Shown here: positions 1 through 7,844 of the stretch, piece after piece | Numbering within the stretch: the stretch's first letter is position 1 | Layout: each line of letters starts with the position of its first letter | Assembly (NCBI GenBank): GCA_041664945.1 | Contig: JBAYJY010000115.1 | Location: 1 to 14,032 of the forward strand | Length of the DNA stretch: 14,032 nucleotides | From: JBAYJY01 sp041664945 | GTDB taxonomy: Bacteria; UBP15; UBA6099 | Direction: 5' to 3' | The notes under the pieces: model-generated | Seen by the model: the letters and a program-made list of their open reading frames with translations, nothing else | Database searches by the model: none | Told to the model about the DNA's origin: nothing | Position numbers and translations under genes: made by a program

Positions 1-1232
1 AGGATGTCGACGCTCTTGCATTCGGTTGCTGGAAGTGGACTGACCCGATGCTTGCGGTGGACGTTTCGAGACGCGTCGACCGGCCGCTGGCGCTTGTCGG
101 AGCCGATGATGAGGCGAGCACGCCGCTCGGCTGCATCGCGGCAGTCGGAGCCGCGTTATGGGAAATAGCGCCGCATGCGAATGCGCTATGCCACACAAGG
201 ATCATCGGCGATCATGCGCGGCTTATCCGCTGGGCGAACGGCGTCTGTTCGCTTTCCCGCCTGAAGAGGCAGTCGTTGTTGCTGTGGGGCGGCTCGTACT
301 GCCTTAAAATGTCTCACCTCGAGGACGACCCGTCAACTCTCAAATCATTTCTAATCGGCGACATACTCATTGAGGACCAGTATTTTCTGATCGACGGCGC
401 GGAAAGCATATTGAAGAAGAATCCGGGCCGTATTCGCAAGTTCATCAAATGGCTCGGCAAGAGCGGAACTGAAATCAGTTACGACGGCAAACGCTCGCGG
501 CCTGAAGTTGTTGAAAAACAGGTTGCGCTTTATCTCGCGGCTCGCGACAGGCTCGGAGAGCTTGATGGCGAAAACATAGGCGGGATATCCGTAAAATGCC
601 AGCCGGCGTTATCAGAGAGATATGGCGTGACCGGCTGCCTGATGCCGTCGCTGCTTCCTTTTGGTGAAGATGCCGAAGGTCCGCGAACAGTAGTGCCGGC
701 TACGTGCGAGGGGGACATCAAAGGCTTGATCACTTCGATGATGCTGCAGTCGATGGCAGGCGGAACGCCCGCAGGGTTCGGCGACATACGCCACATACGG
801 ATGGGCGATAAGTTTATGCTGATTATATCGAACTGCGGAGGCGCGTCTGCATATTACGCTGCGCCCGGGAAATCCGCCGCTGATGCGATGAGGCGCGTTT
901 ATATGAGGCCGCAATGTCAGGGCGCGTCCGGCTGCGCGGTTGGATACATGGGGCCGTCATTCGGCGCTGCGACGCTCGCCCGTCTCATCAGGCGCGACGG
1001 CGAGTATATTATGCAGACATCCGTCGGCAGATCTGTCGATGTCGACCAGAAACTGATCGATCGCCTCGGCTGGGGCGATGTATGGCCGGTTTCGCTTTTC
1101 GACATCGGACTCGATCTCGAATCATTCACTGATATGATGGGAAGCAATCACTACAGTTTCATTCCCGGCGACTTTTCGGATGAACTTCAATTCGCCTGCC
1201 GGGCGGCCGGCATCCCGATCGAAAAGTTTTAG
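1..1232 (+). CDS. L-fucose/L-arabinose isomerase-family protein, 5' end outside window
   Basis: The product resembles the C-terminal part of the L-fucose isomerase-like family (COG2407/FucI type), metal-dependent cytosolic enzymes that interconvert aldose and ketose sugars. The reading frame is open to the left edge (…ALAFGCWKWTDPM before the first ATG at 48), so that ATG is internal and the true start lies outside. Counting from ATG 48, the family signatures are VKCQP (182-186), TCEGD (219-223), FGDI (244-247) and SNHYSFIPGD near 366-375. E221, D246 and H368 sit where the metal-binding and catalytic Glu, Asp and His of FucI are expected. The extreme C-terminus is intact and ends in TAG. A glycosyltransferase starts 29 bases downstream, so a carbohydrate role fits, but the sugar substrate cannot be read from sequence. 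It could be a non-sugar-specific paralogue. Family call fairly sure; specificity unknown. Confidence 0.8.
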   Translation, partial: DVDALAFGCWKWTDPMLAVDVSRRVDRPLALVGADDEASTPLGCIAAVGAALWEIAPHANALCHTRIIGDHARLIRWANGVCSLSRLKRQSLLLWGGSYCLKMSHLEDDPSTLKSFLIGDILIEDQYFLIDGAESILKKNPGRIRKFIKWLGKSGTEISYDGKRSRPEVVEKQVALYLAARDRLGELDGENIGGISVKCQPALSERYGVTGCLMPSLLPFGEDAEGPRTVVPATCEGDIKGLITSMMLQSMAGGTPAGFGDIRHIRMGDKFMLIISNCGGASAYYAAPGKSAADAMRRVYMRPQCQGASGCAVGYMGPSFGAATLARLIRRDGEYIMQTSVGRSVDVDQKLIDRLGWGDVWPVSLFDIGLDLESFTDMMGSNHYSFIPGDFSDELQFACRAAGIPIEKF

Positions 1233-1261
1233 CGCGAAATCAAGCCTCGCCGGCCGTATGG

Positions 1262-3007
1262 ATGGTGGCAATATTGGGCGTTTTTATCTCTTGGCTTAAA
1301 CGAAGCGCCGCGCTGCTGGCAGTTCTGGCGCTGGCTTTCGCCTTGCGCGTCTTCGGGAATGGCTACGGGCTTCCTGACCAGTTCAACATAGACGAGGTCC
1401 ATGTCGTTTCGAGGGCGATCAAGTTCGGCTCAGGCGATCTTAATCCGCATTTCTTTTTTTATCCCGCGCTATATATGTATGTGCTGTTTTTTTTCTACGG
1501 CGTCTATTTTGTCATCGGTCGCGTAATTGGGATATTCCCGAGCGCCGCTGATTTCGGGATGCAGTATTTTATTGATCCGACGATGTTTTTTCTGATCGCG
1601 AGGACGCTGACTGCCGCGCTCGGGACTGCGACTGTTTATGCTGTTGCTGCGCTCGGAACGCGATTTTACAACAGACGGACAGGGCTTGTTGCGGCTCTGC
1701 TTCTCGCGGCGACTCCGCTGCATGTTGATATGTCGCATTACGCTGTCACTGACGTTCCTATGACTTTTATGATAATGGCGTCGTTGTTTTTCGGAGCGCG
1801 CATCGCCGAGCGGGGCGGCCGGAGGATGTATATCGCCGCCGGATTATGCGCAGGCGCCGCCATGGCTTTTAAATATACCGCGGCGCTGCTCGTCCCGCCG
1901 CTGCTTGTCGCTCATGTTCTCTATCTCGCGAGCGTACGAAAGGAAAAGAACCCGTTCAAGTTTTTCACCGCCGACTTATTTATAATGGGATTCTTTTTTG
2001 CCGCTTTCTTTTTCATCGGCGCGCCATACACGCTTCTCGATTTCAAGACATTCACCGGCGACATCGGCATACAAAGAAGCCTTCTCGAACACGGCTGGTT
2101 CGGGATGGAAAATATTAAGAATATGTGGATGTATTCGATAACTGTTTATCTGAGGCAGGGAATGGGGCTGCCATTGCTCGTTGTTTCAATGATGGGCGTT
2201 GTTTATGCGGCGACAAAAAGAAACAAAGCCGGTTTGGTTCTGCTAACATTTATTCTGGTGTTTTATTTGTTTCACGGCAGGATAACTAAACACGTATTCT
2301 TACGGTATTGGGTGGCGGTGGCGCCGGCGTTGTGTGTTTTGGCGGCTGCGCTGATAAATGATGCGGCGGCCGTTATTAAAATACCCGGCAAATACAAAAC
2401 AGGATTTGCGGCGCTCGTTGCGATTGCTCTGATGTTTATGCCAGTAAGGAATATAATATCATCAGAACAGTTTATGAGAAAAAAAGATACAAGGACGCTT
2501 GCGCGCGAGTGGATTGAGAAGAAAGTTCCGGCCGGCGCCCGGATTGCTCTTGAGTTCGAGGGCCCGCAGTTGAAAATTACTCCGGATTCGCTGATGGACA
2601 CAAGCCGCGCGGCTCGATACGCGACGCGCCATATTGACTCCGCCGTCCCGTTTTATGCATATAAAGGCAGAAAGCCGGTAGAATCCGAAGCGCTGTCGGG
2701 AAAAAAATTCCATATTGCCGCGCTAAATAAGATTCCAATTAAATACGATATATTTCAGACGTTTGCGCTTGCCGAATATCCGATCAGTCTTTATGAAAAA
2801 GAAGGATATGATTATCTTATCGTAAACAGCGGCATATACAATAGGTATTTCGCCGCCGCCCGCAATTACCCGGAAGCAGTCGCTTTTTACAGCGCGTTGA
2901 AAAAAGACGCTGTTCTCGTGAAGGAAATCCGGGAGGAGCGTTCAAAACGTCCGGGGCCGGAGATTAGAATTTATAAATTATTGCCTGAAGCGATTAAAGG
3001 GAATTGA
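1262..3007 (+). CDS. Glycosyltransferase family 39 (ArnT/PMT-like) integral membrane protein
   Basis: The 581-residue product looks like a GT-C fold glycosyltransferase of family 39, which moves a sugar from a polyprenyl-phosphate donor to a lipid, glycan or protein on the outer face of the inner membrane. After a first membrane segment (about 12-31) comes the acidic motif FNIDE (41-45), with D44/E45 as the likely catalytic pair, then HFFFYPALYMY (63-73). The motif HVDMSHYAVTDVP in the third to fourth membrane region is typical of the family. About ten hydrophobic segments continue to near residue 400, followed by a soluble, probably periplasmic, C-terminal domain of about 180 residues ending in the characteristic IRIYKL. 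No Shine-Dalgarno sequence is visible before the ATG at 1262; GTG 1265 or TTG 1274 are possible alternatives. The gene contains runs of seven T (1454-1460) and eight T (1487-1494) inside Phe-rich segments without disrupting the frame. Acceptor unknown. Confidence 0.85.
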   Translation: MVAILGVFISWLKRSAALLAVLALAFALRVFGNGYGLPDQFNIDEVHVVSRAIKFGSGDLNPHFFFYPALYMYVLFFFYGVYFVIGRVIGIFPSAADFGMQYFIDPTMFFLIARTLTAALGTATVYAVAALGTRFYNRRTGLVAALLLAATPLHVDMSHYAVTDVPMTFMIMASLFFGARIAERGGRRMYIAAGLCAGAAMAFKYTAALLVPPLLVAHVLYLASVRKEKNPFKFFTADLFIMGFFFAAFFFIGAPYTLLDFKTFTGDIGIQRSLLEHGWFGMENIKNMWMYSITVYLRQGMGLPLLVVSMMGVVYAATKRNKAGLVLLTFILVFYLFHGRITKHVFLRYWVAVAPALCVLAAALINDAAAVIKIPGKYKTGFAALVAIALMFMPVRNIISSEQFMRKKDTRTLAREWIEKKVPAGARIALEFEGPQLKITPDSLMDTSRAARYATRHIDSAVPFYAYKGRKPVESEALSGKKFHIAALNKIPIKYDIFQTFALAEYPISLYEKEGYDYLIVNSGIYNRYFAAARNYPEAVAFYSALKKDAVLVKEIREERSKRPGPEIRIYKLLPEAIKGN

Positions 3008-3105
3008 TATTTGTACCGAAGCGCCTCGACTCATAATGATGGGTTTGCGCTAAGTATTTTCCAAAGTTTAAGGAACTAAATATCATCTGAAATAGGTTTT
3101 TCGGT

Positions 3106-3111
3106 TATAAT
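3106..3111 (+). promoter_or_regulatory. Putative sigma-70 -10 box (TATAAT) upstream of the secreted protein gene
   Basis: A perfect TATAAT lies 33 bases before the chosen start codon at 3145, in an AT-rich 137-base gap after the glycosyltransferase gene. The position 17 bases upstream (3083-3088, TCATCT) is a poor match to a -35 box, and there is no TG extension before the -10. The rest of the gap (3008-3144) shows no clear terminator. It would give the gene its own transcript separate from the two genes upstream. This is motif evidence only. Confidence 0.4.
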
Positions 3112-3133
3112 GTTGTATTGAAAAATCTGAAGA

Positions 3134-3140
3134 GGGAGGT
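3134..3140 (+). promoter_or_regulatory. Strong Shine-Dalgarno site that sets the start at 3145
   Basis: GGGAGGT is followed by a five-to-four-base spacer and then ATG at 3145. The frame also opens earlier with a TTG at 3118, but that would put nine extra residues before the signal peptide and has no ribosome binding site, so 3145 is preferred. This is the only strong Shine-Dalgarno sequence I see among the internal genes of the window. Confidence 0.75.
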
Positions 3141-3144
3141 TTCT

Positions 3145-5880
3145 ATGAGTTTTAGGAAGCATCTCCTTGTAATTGCCGGTACGATAATGATTTTGATGTG
3201 TAGCGCGGCGCACGCGGCGGAAATGCCGAAGTACGTTGTTTATTACGATGAGAATTATCCGGTGAGTTGGATCTCGAAGGCGTCGTCGGCGGAAATAAAA
3301 GAGTTGCTGACAACGTTAGGTTTTAAGGAGATGAATGCGGTCGAACTCGCGAAGTGGATTAAATCCGGCGTGAAGGACGGCGCGAAAGGGAATCTGGTTG
3401 TGATGTCTCAGGATGTCGTTCCGGGCGCGCTCGTGGGAAAGGCGCCGGGAGCTGACGCGCTATTTCGAAAATATCTCGATGCGGGCGGCTCAGTGATATG
3501 GCCGGCCGACGTTCCATTCTATTTCGTGGGTCGTGAGGGCGGAGATAAAGATAAATGGGATTATCTCGGCGGCCGGGGCGTTCTTGGATTCGACACGGTC
3601 GGCAACTGGCAGGGACAGTCGGATTCGGCAAATGCGCCGCTTGGAGAAAAATTAGGGCTTAAATATTCATGGCTGAGCGTGCGGGCAGTAAAACCGGCCG
3701 ATATTACGCAGCCAATCGCGTTCGACAAGGATGGCAATGTCTCCGCCTGGATTAAGGAATATGCGAAGGGGAGCCCAGGATTCATCAGGTTGTGGGACTA
3801 TGGCGTAAAAAACTTCACTGACGAAATGGGCGAGGATTTGTACCGTGTGATAGCGGGCAATTTCCCCGGATTCGAAGGAGAACGCAAATTCGGAGGCATT
3901 TATCTTTTCAAACCGAGCGATTATTGGCCGCTGATACACAGGCAGGGCGAAAAGATCATGCGCGAGGTTCAAATCTCGATTTTCGACAACACGCCTGGAA
4001 AAAAAGTTTATAAACTCGCAATTTCAAAAAAAGATGTCGCGCTTCAGACGCTTCCGTTGAATGAAGACAGCCGCTCGTTCTACAAACGCAATATTCTTGT
4101 CCCTGTTTTTTATGCCGACCAGAAGCTTCAACTGATCGCAGTGTCTGAAGGCAAGGACAAAGTAATTGATGAAGTTTTCATGAACGACCCGTCATTTTTC
4201 TGCCAAGTTGAATGGAATGCGGTTCCGAGACGAAATCCGGTCGATATGGGCGTGTTCCTTGTTCCGGGAGACAGGGTTCTTCTCGGAACCGACTCGACTA
4301 TGCAGGCGGACATAAGCGCAGAGTCGCTCGGAGACGGGCCGAGCAAACCGGTTGAAATGAAACTGCAGGTTGTGGATAAAGATAAGAACGTGCTCTCAGA
4401 GGTGTCTCAAAAAACAGAGTTCGTGCCCGGCGAGATGAGCCACATGACGCTCGAAACAGCAGCCGGCAAGCTTGCGCCGGGAAAATATATGGCTATTTTT
4501 ACCGCCGCTGACTCCGGCGGCCAGATTTTTGAAGAAAAGAAATGGCTTATTGTTCGAGATGTTCCTAAGCCGCAGACGGATTTCGGCGCTTATGAGGCGG
4601 ATCTGACTTATCTTGGCGCGGTTCCTTCATACGATCGAAAGACTAAAGAGTGGACGAATCTGAAATGGGACGATGTGTGGGAAAAAGGCCCGTTCTACGA
4701 CATCGTCGTGGCGTTTCCGAACGGCAACCGGTTTGTGTTCTGGCGCGGGTCGAGCAATGTCCCGTTCTGGGCGTCGTGGGCTAATGTAGGGTTGACATAC
4801 GAATGGATAGAGTCGGCGTTTCAGCGCGGAGGGTTAGTAGATTGTCTCGAAGTCCTGCAGGACAAAGAGTGCCGTTTTTCGCGCGCCCACATTGTTTCGA
4901 GCACGCCCGCTCGCGTCGTTATTAACTGGCGTTATGCGATTGTCGATCTCGAATATACGATTGCGGACGACGAGTGGGGCGAAGAAACTTTCATTTTCTA
5001 TCCCGACGGTTTTGGAACGCGTAAGGCCGCCGGCCATATTCTGAAGCAGCCGAACTGGCACGAGTCGAATGAGATGATCACGTTGACGCCGGCAGGAGTG
5101 AACCCGTTTGAGATTCTGCCGCCGCGGATGGTTACAATTCTTTCGCCGGACGGCGTGAAGAACGCCGATGTCACCTATCCGCAACCTAACGGCCGCTGGG
5201 AGCAGAACACGCCGGCGGTTTTCAGGATACACAACAGCGTCAAGGATCCGAACACGCCGATAATGGCGAGCCGCAATTTCGAGCGTTTCATAATGCAGTA
5301 CGACGGCTGGAAAGTCGACGGCCGCTACATTAGCCCGTCGTATTGGGGCGTTCACTGGCCGGTCACCCGTGGATTTCCAACGACTATGACCGCGCCTCCA
5401 AGGTGGCGCGAGAATCCGGCGCACGCCTCGATTATCACTATTGAAAGTTCGCCTGTCAGCCGAAAGCCGGCAGGCCGGACTCATGAAGCGGTGACATGGA
5501 CGTGGATGATCGGCAACACCGACATGCCGGATGATAAACTGCTCGGATATACGAGGAACTGGATCGATCCGGCGCCTATGAAAGTGATTTCAGGCGGCAG
5601 AGGCGGCGAATATGACGCAACGCAGCGCGGATACGTGATTAAAGACTGGACGGGCGGCGCAGTTGCCGTTCAGTTCGGCGGAGCTGTTGACAAAACATTA
5701 GTCAATCCGGTTATTATTGTGGAAGGCTGTTCTCTCAGCGACCCGGATGTTTCTGTGAATGGAAAAAAACTCACGAAATCCGATTACCGGTTTGCGACGG
5801 AAAAAAGCTGGACGAAGAATTTAGGAGTCCTCTGGATAGGGACAGAAGTCCCGGCAAATGCTACTATTGAAATAAGGTGA
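3145..5880 (+). CDS. Large secreted multidomain protein of unrecognised family
   Basis: The 911-residue product has a clear signal peptide (basic MSFRK, hydrophobic core, cleavage after AHA at residue 24), so it is exported. I recognise no named family. Residues about 28-130 look like an alpha/beta fold of the ThuA/class I glutamine-amidotransferase-like type: a starting beta-strand YVVYYDE, a helix and LGF, then LVVMSQDVV and a GGSVIWPADVP segment. A beta-rich stretch (about 275-475) includes an Ig-like module around 370-470 with the FVPGEM and LAPGKYMAIFTA strands. Residues about 480-690 form an aromatic-rich beta domain with VFWRGSSNVPFW, RFSRAHIVSSTPARVVINWRY and FIFYPDGFGTRK. From memory this domain resembles secreted proteins of planctomycetes and relatives with a carbohydrate-related context, which I cannot verify. 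The C-terminal 220 residues are again beta-rich and could bind carbohydrate. No membrane anchor or sorting tail is seen. Function unknown. Confidence 0.85.
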   Translation: MSFRKHLLVIAGTIMILMCSAAHAAEMPKYVVYYDENYPVSWISKASSAEIKELLTTLGFKEMNAVELAKWIKSGVKDGAKGNLVVMSQDVVPGALVGKAPGADALFRKYLDAGGSVIWPADVPFYFVGREGGDKDKWDYLGGRGVLGFDTVGNWQGQSDSANAPLGEKLGLKYSWLSVRAVKPADITQPIAFDKDGNVSAWIKEYAKGSPGFIRLWDYGVKNFTDEMGEDLYRVIAGNFPGFEGERKFGGIYLFKPSDYWPLIHRQGEKIMREVQISIFDNTPGKKVYKLAISKKDVALQTLPLNEDSRSFYKRNILVPVFYADQKLQLIAVSEGKDKVIDEVFMNDPSFFCQVEWNAVPRRNPVDMGVFLVPGDRVLLGTDSTMQADISAESLGDGPSKPVEMKLQVVDKDKNVLSEVSQKTEFVPGEMSHMTLETAAGKLAPGKYMAIFTAADSGGQIFEEKKWLIVRDVPKPQTDFGAYEADLTYLGAVPSYDRKTKEWTNLKWDDVWEKGPFYDIVVAFPNGNRFVFWRGSSNVPFWASWANVGLTYEWIESAFQRGGLVDCLEVLQDKECRFSRAHIVSSTPARVVINWRYAIVDLEYTIADDEWGEETFIFYPDGFGTRKAAGHILKQPNWHESNEMITLTPAGVNPFEILPPRMVTILSPDGVKNADVTYPQPNGRWEQNTPAVFRIHNSVKDPNTPIMASRNFERFIMQYDGWKVDGRYISPSYWGVHWPVTRGFPTTMTAPPRWRENPAHASIITIESSPVSRKPAGRTHEAVTWTWMIGNTDMPDDKLLGYTRNWIDPAPMKVISGGRGGEYDATQRGYVIKDWTGGAVAVQFGGAVDKTLVNPVIIVEGCSLSDPDVSVNGKKLTKSDYRFATEKSWTKNLGVLWIGTEVPANATIEIR

Positions 5881-5929
5881 ACGGCGGAAAACCGGACTGA
5901 TCACGGCATCCGTTGATGAGAAAAGATAA

Positions 5930-6655
5930 ATGCGATTTGCGAAAAAGCTTGGAGCAGCGATGTTTGCCGCCGCGCTTGTCGGATTGACGATCGGTATTTA
6001 TTCGATAGTTGAGTCGGCGAGCGAGCGATGTCCGTCCGGCATGGTTTACATTCCCGCCGGACGTTTTATCACCGGCATAACCGAGGAGAGCTTGGATTAT
6101 TTATACGAATTATGCAACGATACGGCGGGCGGCTGCTACAAGTCGTGGTTCGCGCGTGAAAAACCGCGACGGGTAATTCAAAACAGATCGTTTTGTATTG
6201 ATCGGTTCGAGTATCCGAACAAATATAAGGAACCGCCCGAGAGCGGAGTCACATGGCAGAATGCCATGAATACATGCCGCGCGCAAGGAAAGCGTCTATG
6301 CGCGGAACAAGAGTGGGAACGCGCCTGCAAGAGCACATGGGATTACCATTGGAGCTTCGGCGACACTTACGACGACAACGCATGCAATATAGCCACTGGC
6401 GCCGGGGAACTCAGCGGCGCTAATTTGAAATGCCGCTCTTTTGAAAAAGTTTATGACATGAACGGAAATGTCGCGGAATGGGTGTTGAACACGCCGCCCG
6501 GGAAGGAAAATCGAGACGCTAAGATTGTGAAAGGCGGCAGCTTCGACGATCAGCCTGTGTTCACGCGCTGCACGTTCAAGGACTATCGTGACGCGCGCGA
6601 AGAGGTTCCGCAGATCGGGTTCCGCTGCTGTTCGTTTCCTCTTATACTCAAGTAA
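5930..6655 (+). CDS. Membrane-anchored FGE-sulfatase (SUMF1-like) domain protein
   Basis: The 241-residue product has one N-terminal hydrophobic segment (about 8-28, signal anchor or uncleaved signal) and then a formylglycine-generating-enzyme-like domain facing the periplasm. Family hallmarks appear in order: MVYIPAGRFITG (38-49), FCIDRFEYPN (88-97), VTWQNAMNTCRAQGKRLC (107-124), EQEWERAC (126-133), MNGNVAEW (177-184), KGGSF (201-205) and GFRCC (230-234). Genuine FGEs bind copper through two cysteines just after GGS. Here the first is replaced by Asp (GGSFDD) and only C214 could match the second, so oxidation of sulfatase cysteines is doubtful. Twelve cysteines suggest disulfides or a metal site. 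It begins 49 bases after the secreted protein gene and ends 9 bases before dgt, so an operon is possible. The Shine-Dalgarno site is weak (GAAAAGA). A structural or ligand-binding role of this fold is the main alternative to enzyme activity. Confidence 0.82.
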   Translation: MRFAKKLGAAMFAAALVGLTIGIYSIVESASERCPSGMVYIPAGRFITGITEESLDYLYELCNDTAGGCYKSWFAREKPRRVIQNRSFCIDRFEYPNKYKEPPESGVTWQNAMNTCRAQGKRLCAEQEWERACKSTWDYHWSFGDTYDDNACNIATGAGELSGANLKCRSFEKVYDMNGNVAEWVLNTPPGKENRDAKIVKGGSFDDQPVFTRCTFKDYRDAREEVPQIGFRCCSFPLILK

Positions 6656-6664
6656 ATATACAAT

Positions 6665-7810
6665 ATGACAAACAGCGACAACATAAAAGATTCTTTTTTA
6701 GCTCCGTATGCGATGCGCAGCGGCAACTCGCGCGGACGGGCGCATTCGGAAGAGGAACATGCCTACCGGGATCCGTTTCAGCGAGATCGCGACCGAATCA
6801 TCCATTCGTCCGCATTCAGGCGTCTCGAAAAAAAGACGCAGGTTTTCGCGGCTCCGGAAGGCGATTACTACCGAACGCGGCTGACCCATACGATTGAAGT
6901 GTCGCAGATATCAAGAACAATAGCCCGAGCTCTCGCGGCGAACGAGGAGCTCGCTGAGGCGATCGCTCTCGCGCATGATCTCGGCCACGCGCCGTTCGGA
7001 CACACGGGCGAGGAAGCGCTGCACGAGCTTATGGCGGGCCGCGGCGGCTTCGAACACAACCGGCAGGGTCTTCGCGTTGTGGACATTTTAGAGTCGCGAT
7101 ACCCGGATTTTCCGGGGCTTAACCTCTCCTTCGAGGTGCGCGAGGGAATCATTAAGCACAAAACGGATTACGACTCGCCGAACGCCGACGGCTGGGAAGG
7201 CCCCGAAGGTTCTCCGTCGATCGAGGCGCAGATAGTCAACGTCGCCGATCAGATCACATACACTTGCCATGACGTCGACGACGGCCTCAAGGCGAATATT
7301 CTTTCTGAAACGATTCTTCGCGGCTCTTCGCTTTGCTCGGAAGCCCTCGACAATATGAACAACCCGGCTTTGCAGGCGAGCGAGAAGATGCGCCGCTACC
7401 AACTAATCAGGCGTCTGATCGACAGGCTCGTGACGGATTTGCTTGAGACGAGCCGGACGAATATTGCCTCGTCGAATATTGCTTCCGTGGCGGACGTTTT
7501 CGCATGTCCCGATTACCTCGTTTCTTTTAGCGGCGACATGGCGGCGAGAGCGGCTGAACTGAAGAAACTGCTTTACGATAGTTTTTACCGCGATCACCGT
7601 GTCGTTCGCATGTCTTACAAGGCCCGCCGTTGTCTTACAGCGCTGTTTCAGGCTTATGTCGATAATCCGGACCTGCTGCCGGCCGAACCAAAGCAGAGGG
7701 CCGGAGACGATACTATTCACAGGGTCGTCTGCGATTACATCGCAGGCATGACGGACAGCTACGCTCTGAGCGAATTTAATCGCCTGTTCGGGCCGTCCGA
7801 ACAAATCTGA
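6665..7810 (+). CDS. dgt: Deoxyguanosinetriphosphate triphosphohydrolase-like protein (HD domain)
   Basis: The 381-residue product matches the type-2 dGTPase-like family in length and motifs. Such enzymes hydrolyse dGTP or other dNTPs to the nucleoside and triphosphate in the cytosol and so help control dNTP pools. The N-terminal YRDPFQRDRDRIIHSSAFRR (34-53) and LEKKTQVF are the usual nucleotide-binding lead-in. The HD metal site is visible as RLTHTIEVSQ (H75), ALAHDLGHAPFGH (H104, D105) and NVADQITYTCHDVDDG (D195). GFEHNRQGLR (128-137) is another family signature. The C-terminus is complete. There is no Shine-Dalgarno sequence before the ATG, which lies only 9 bases after the previous gene, so translation may be coupled. 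The neighbours give no nucleotide-metabolism context; dgt often sits alone. Family call is confident; preferred substrate and allosteric activators cannot be read. Confidence 0.93.
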   Translation: MTNSDNIKDSFLAPYAMRSGNSRGRAHSEEEHAYRDPFQRDRDRIIHSSAFRRLEKKTQVFAAPEGDYYRTRLTHTIEVSQISRTIARALAANEELAEAIALAHDLGHAPFGHTGEEALHELMAGRGGFEHNRQGLRVVDILESRYPDFPGLNLSFEVREGIIKHKTDYDSPNADGWEGPEGSPSIEAQIVNVADQITYTCHDVDDGLKANILSETILRGSSLCSEALDNMNNPALQASEKMRRYQLIRRLIDRLVTDLLETSRTNIASSNIASVADVFACPDYLVSFSGDMAARAAELKKLLYDSFYRDHRVVRMSYKARRCLTALFQAYVDNPDLLPAEPKQRAGDDTIHRVVCDYIAGMTDSYALSEFNRLFGPSEQI

Positions 7811-7817
7811 AAGAAGC

Positions 7818-7835
7818 GCGGGCGCGCCAGCCCGC
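7818..7835 (+). other. Small GC-rich hairpin between dgt and the nuoN-like gene
   Basis: GCGGGC and GCCCGC (7818-7823 and 7830-7835) form a six-pair stem with a six-base loop in the 34-base gap. No T-run follows, so it is not a standard intrinsic terminator. It may only affect message stability or translation of the next gene, whose ATG lies 10 bases later, or be chance. Confidence 0.3.
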
Positions 7836-7844
7836 AGCACGCTG

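Noticed and set aside
48..50. ATG at 48 as the true start of the isomerase
   Set aside because: The frame is open to the left edge and the preceding residues continue a plausible family sequence, while the remaining 394 residues are short for the family.
1454..1494. Runs of seven and eight T inside the glycosyltransferase gene as possible programmed slippage sites
   Set aside because: The frame is intact on both sides and the runs encode Phe in membrane segments, which explains them.
3118..3144. TTG start at 3118 giving nine extra residues to the secreted protein
   Set aside because: ATG 3145 has a strong Shine-Dalgarno site and gives a normal signal peptide; the TTG lies only seven bases after the putative -10 box.
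4834..5484. 216-codon open frame antisense to the secreted protein gene
   Set aside because: Arg/Asn-rich product with no recognisable motif, wholly inside a gene with clear protein features in the sense frame; a typical shadow in GC-rich codons.
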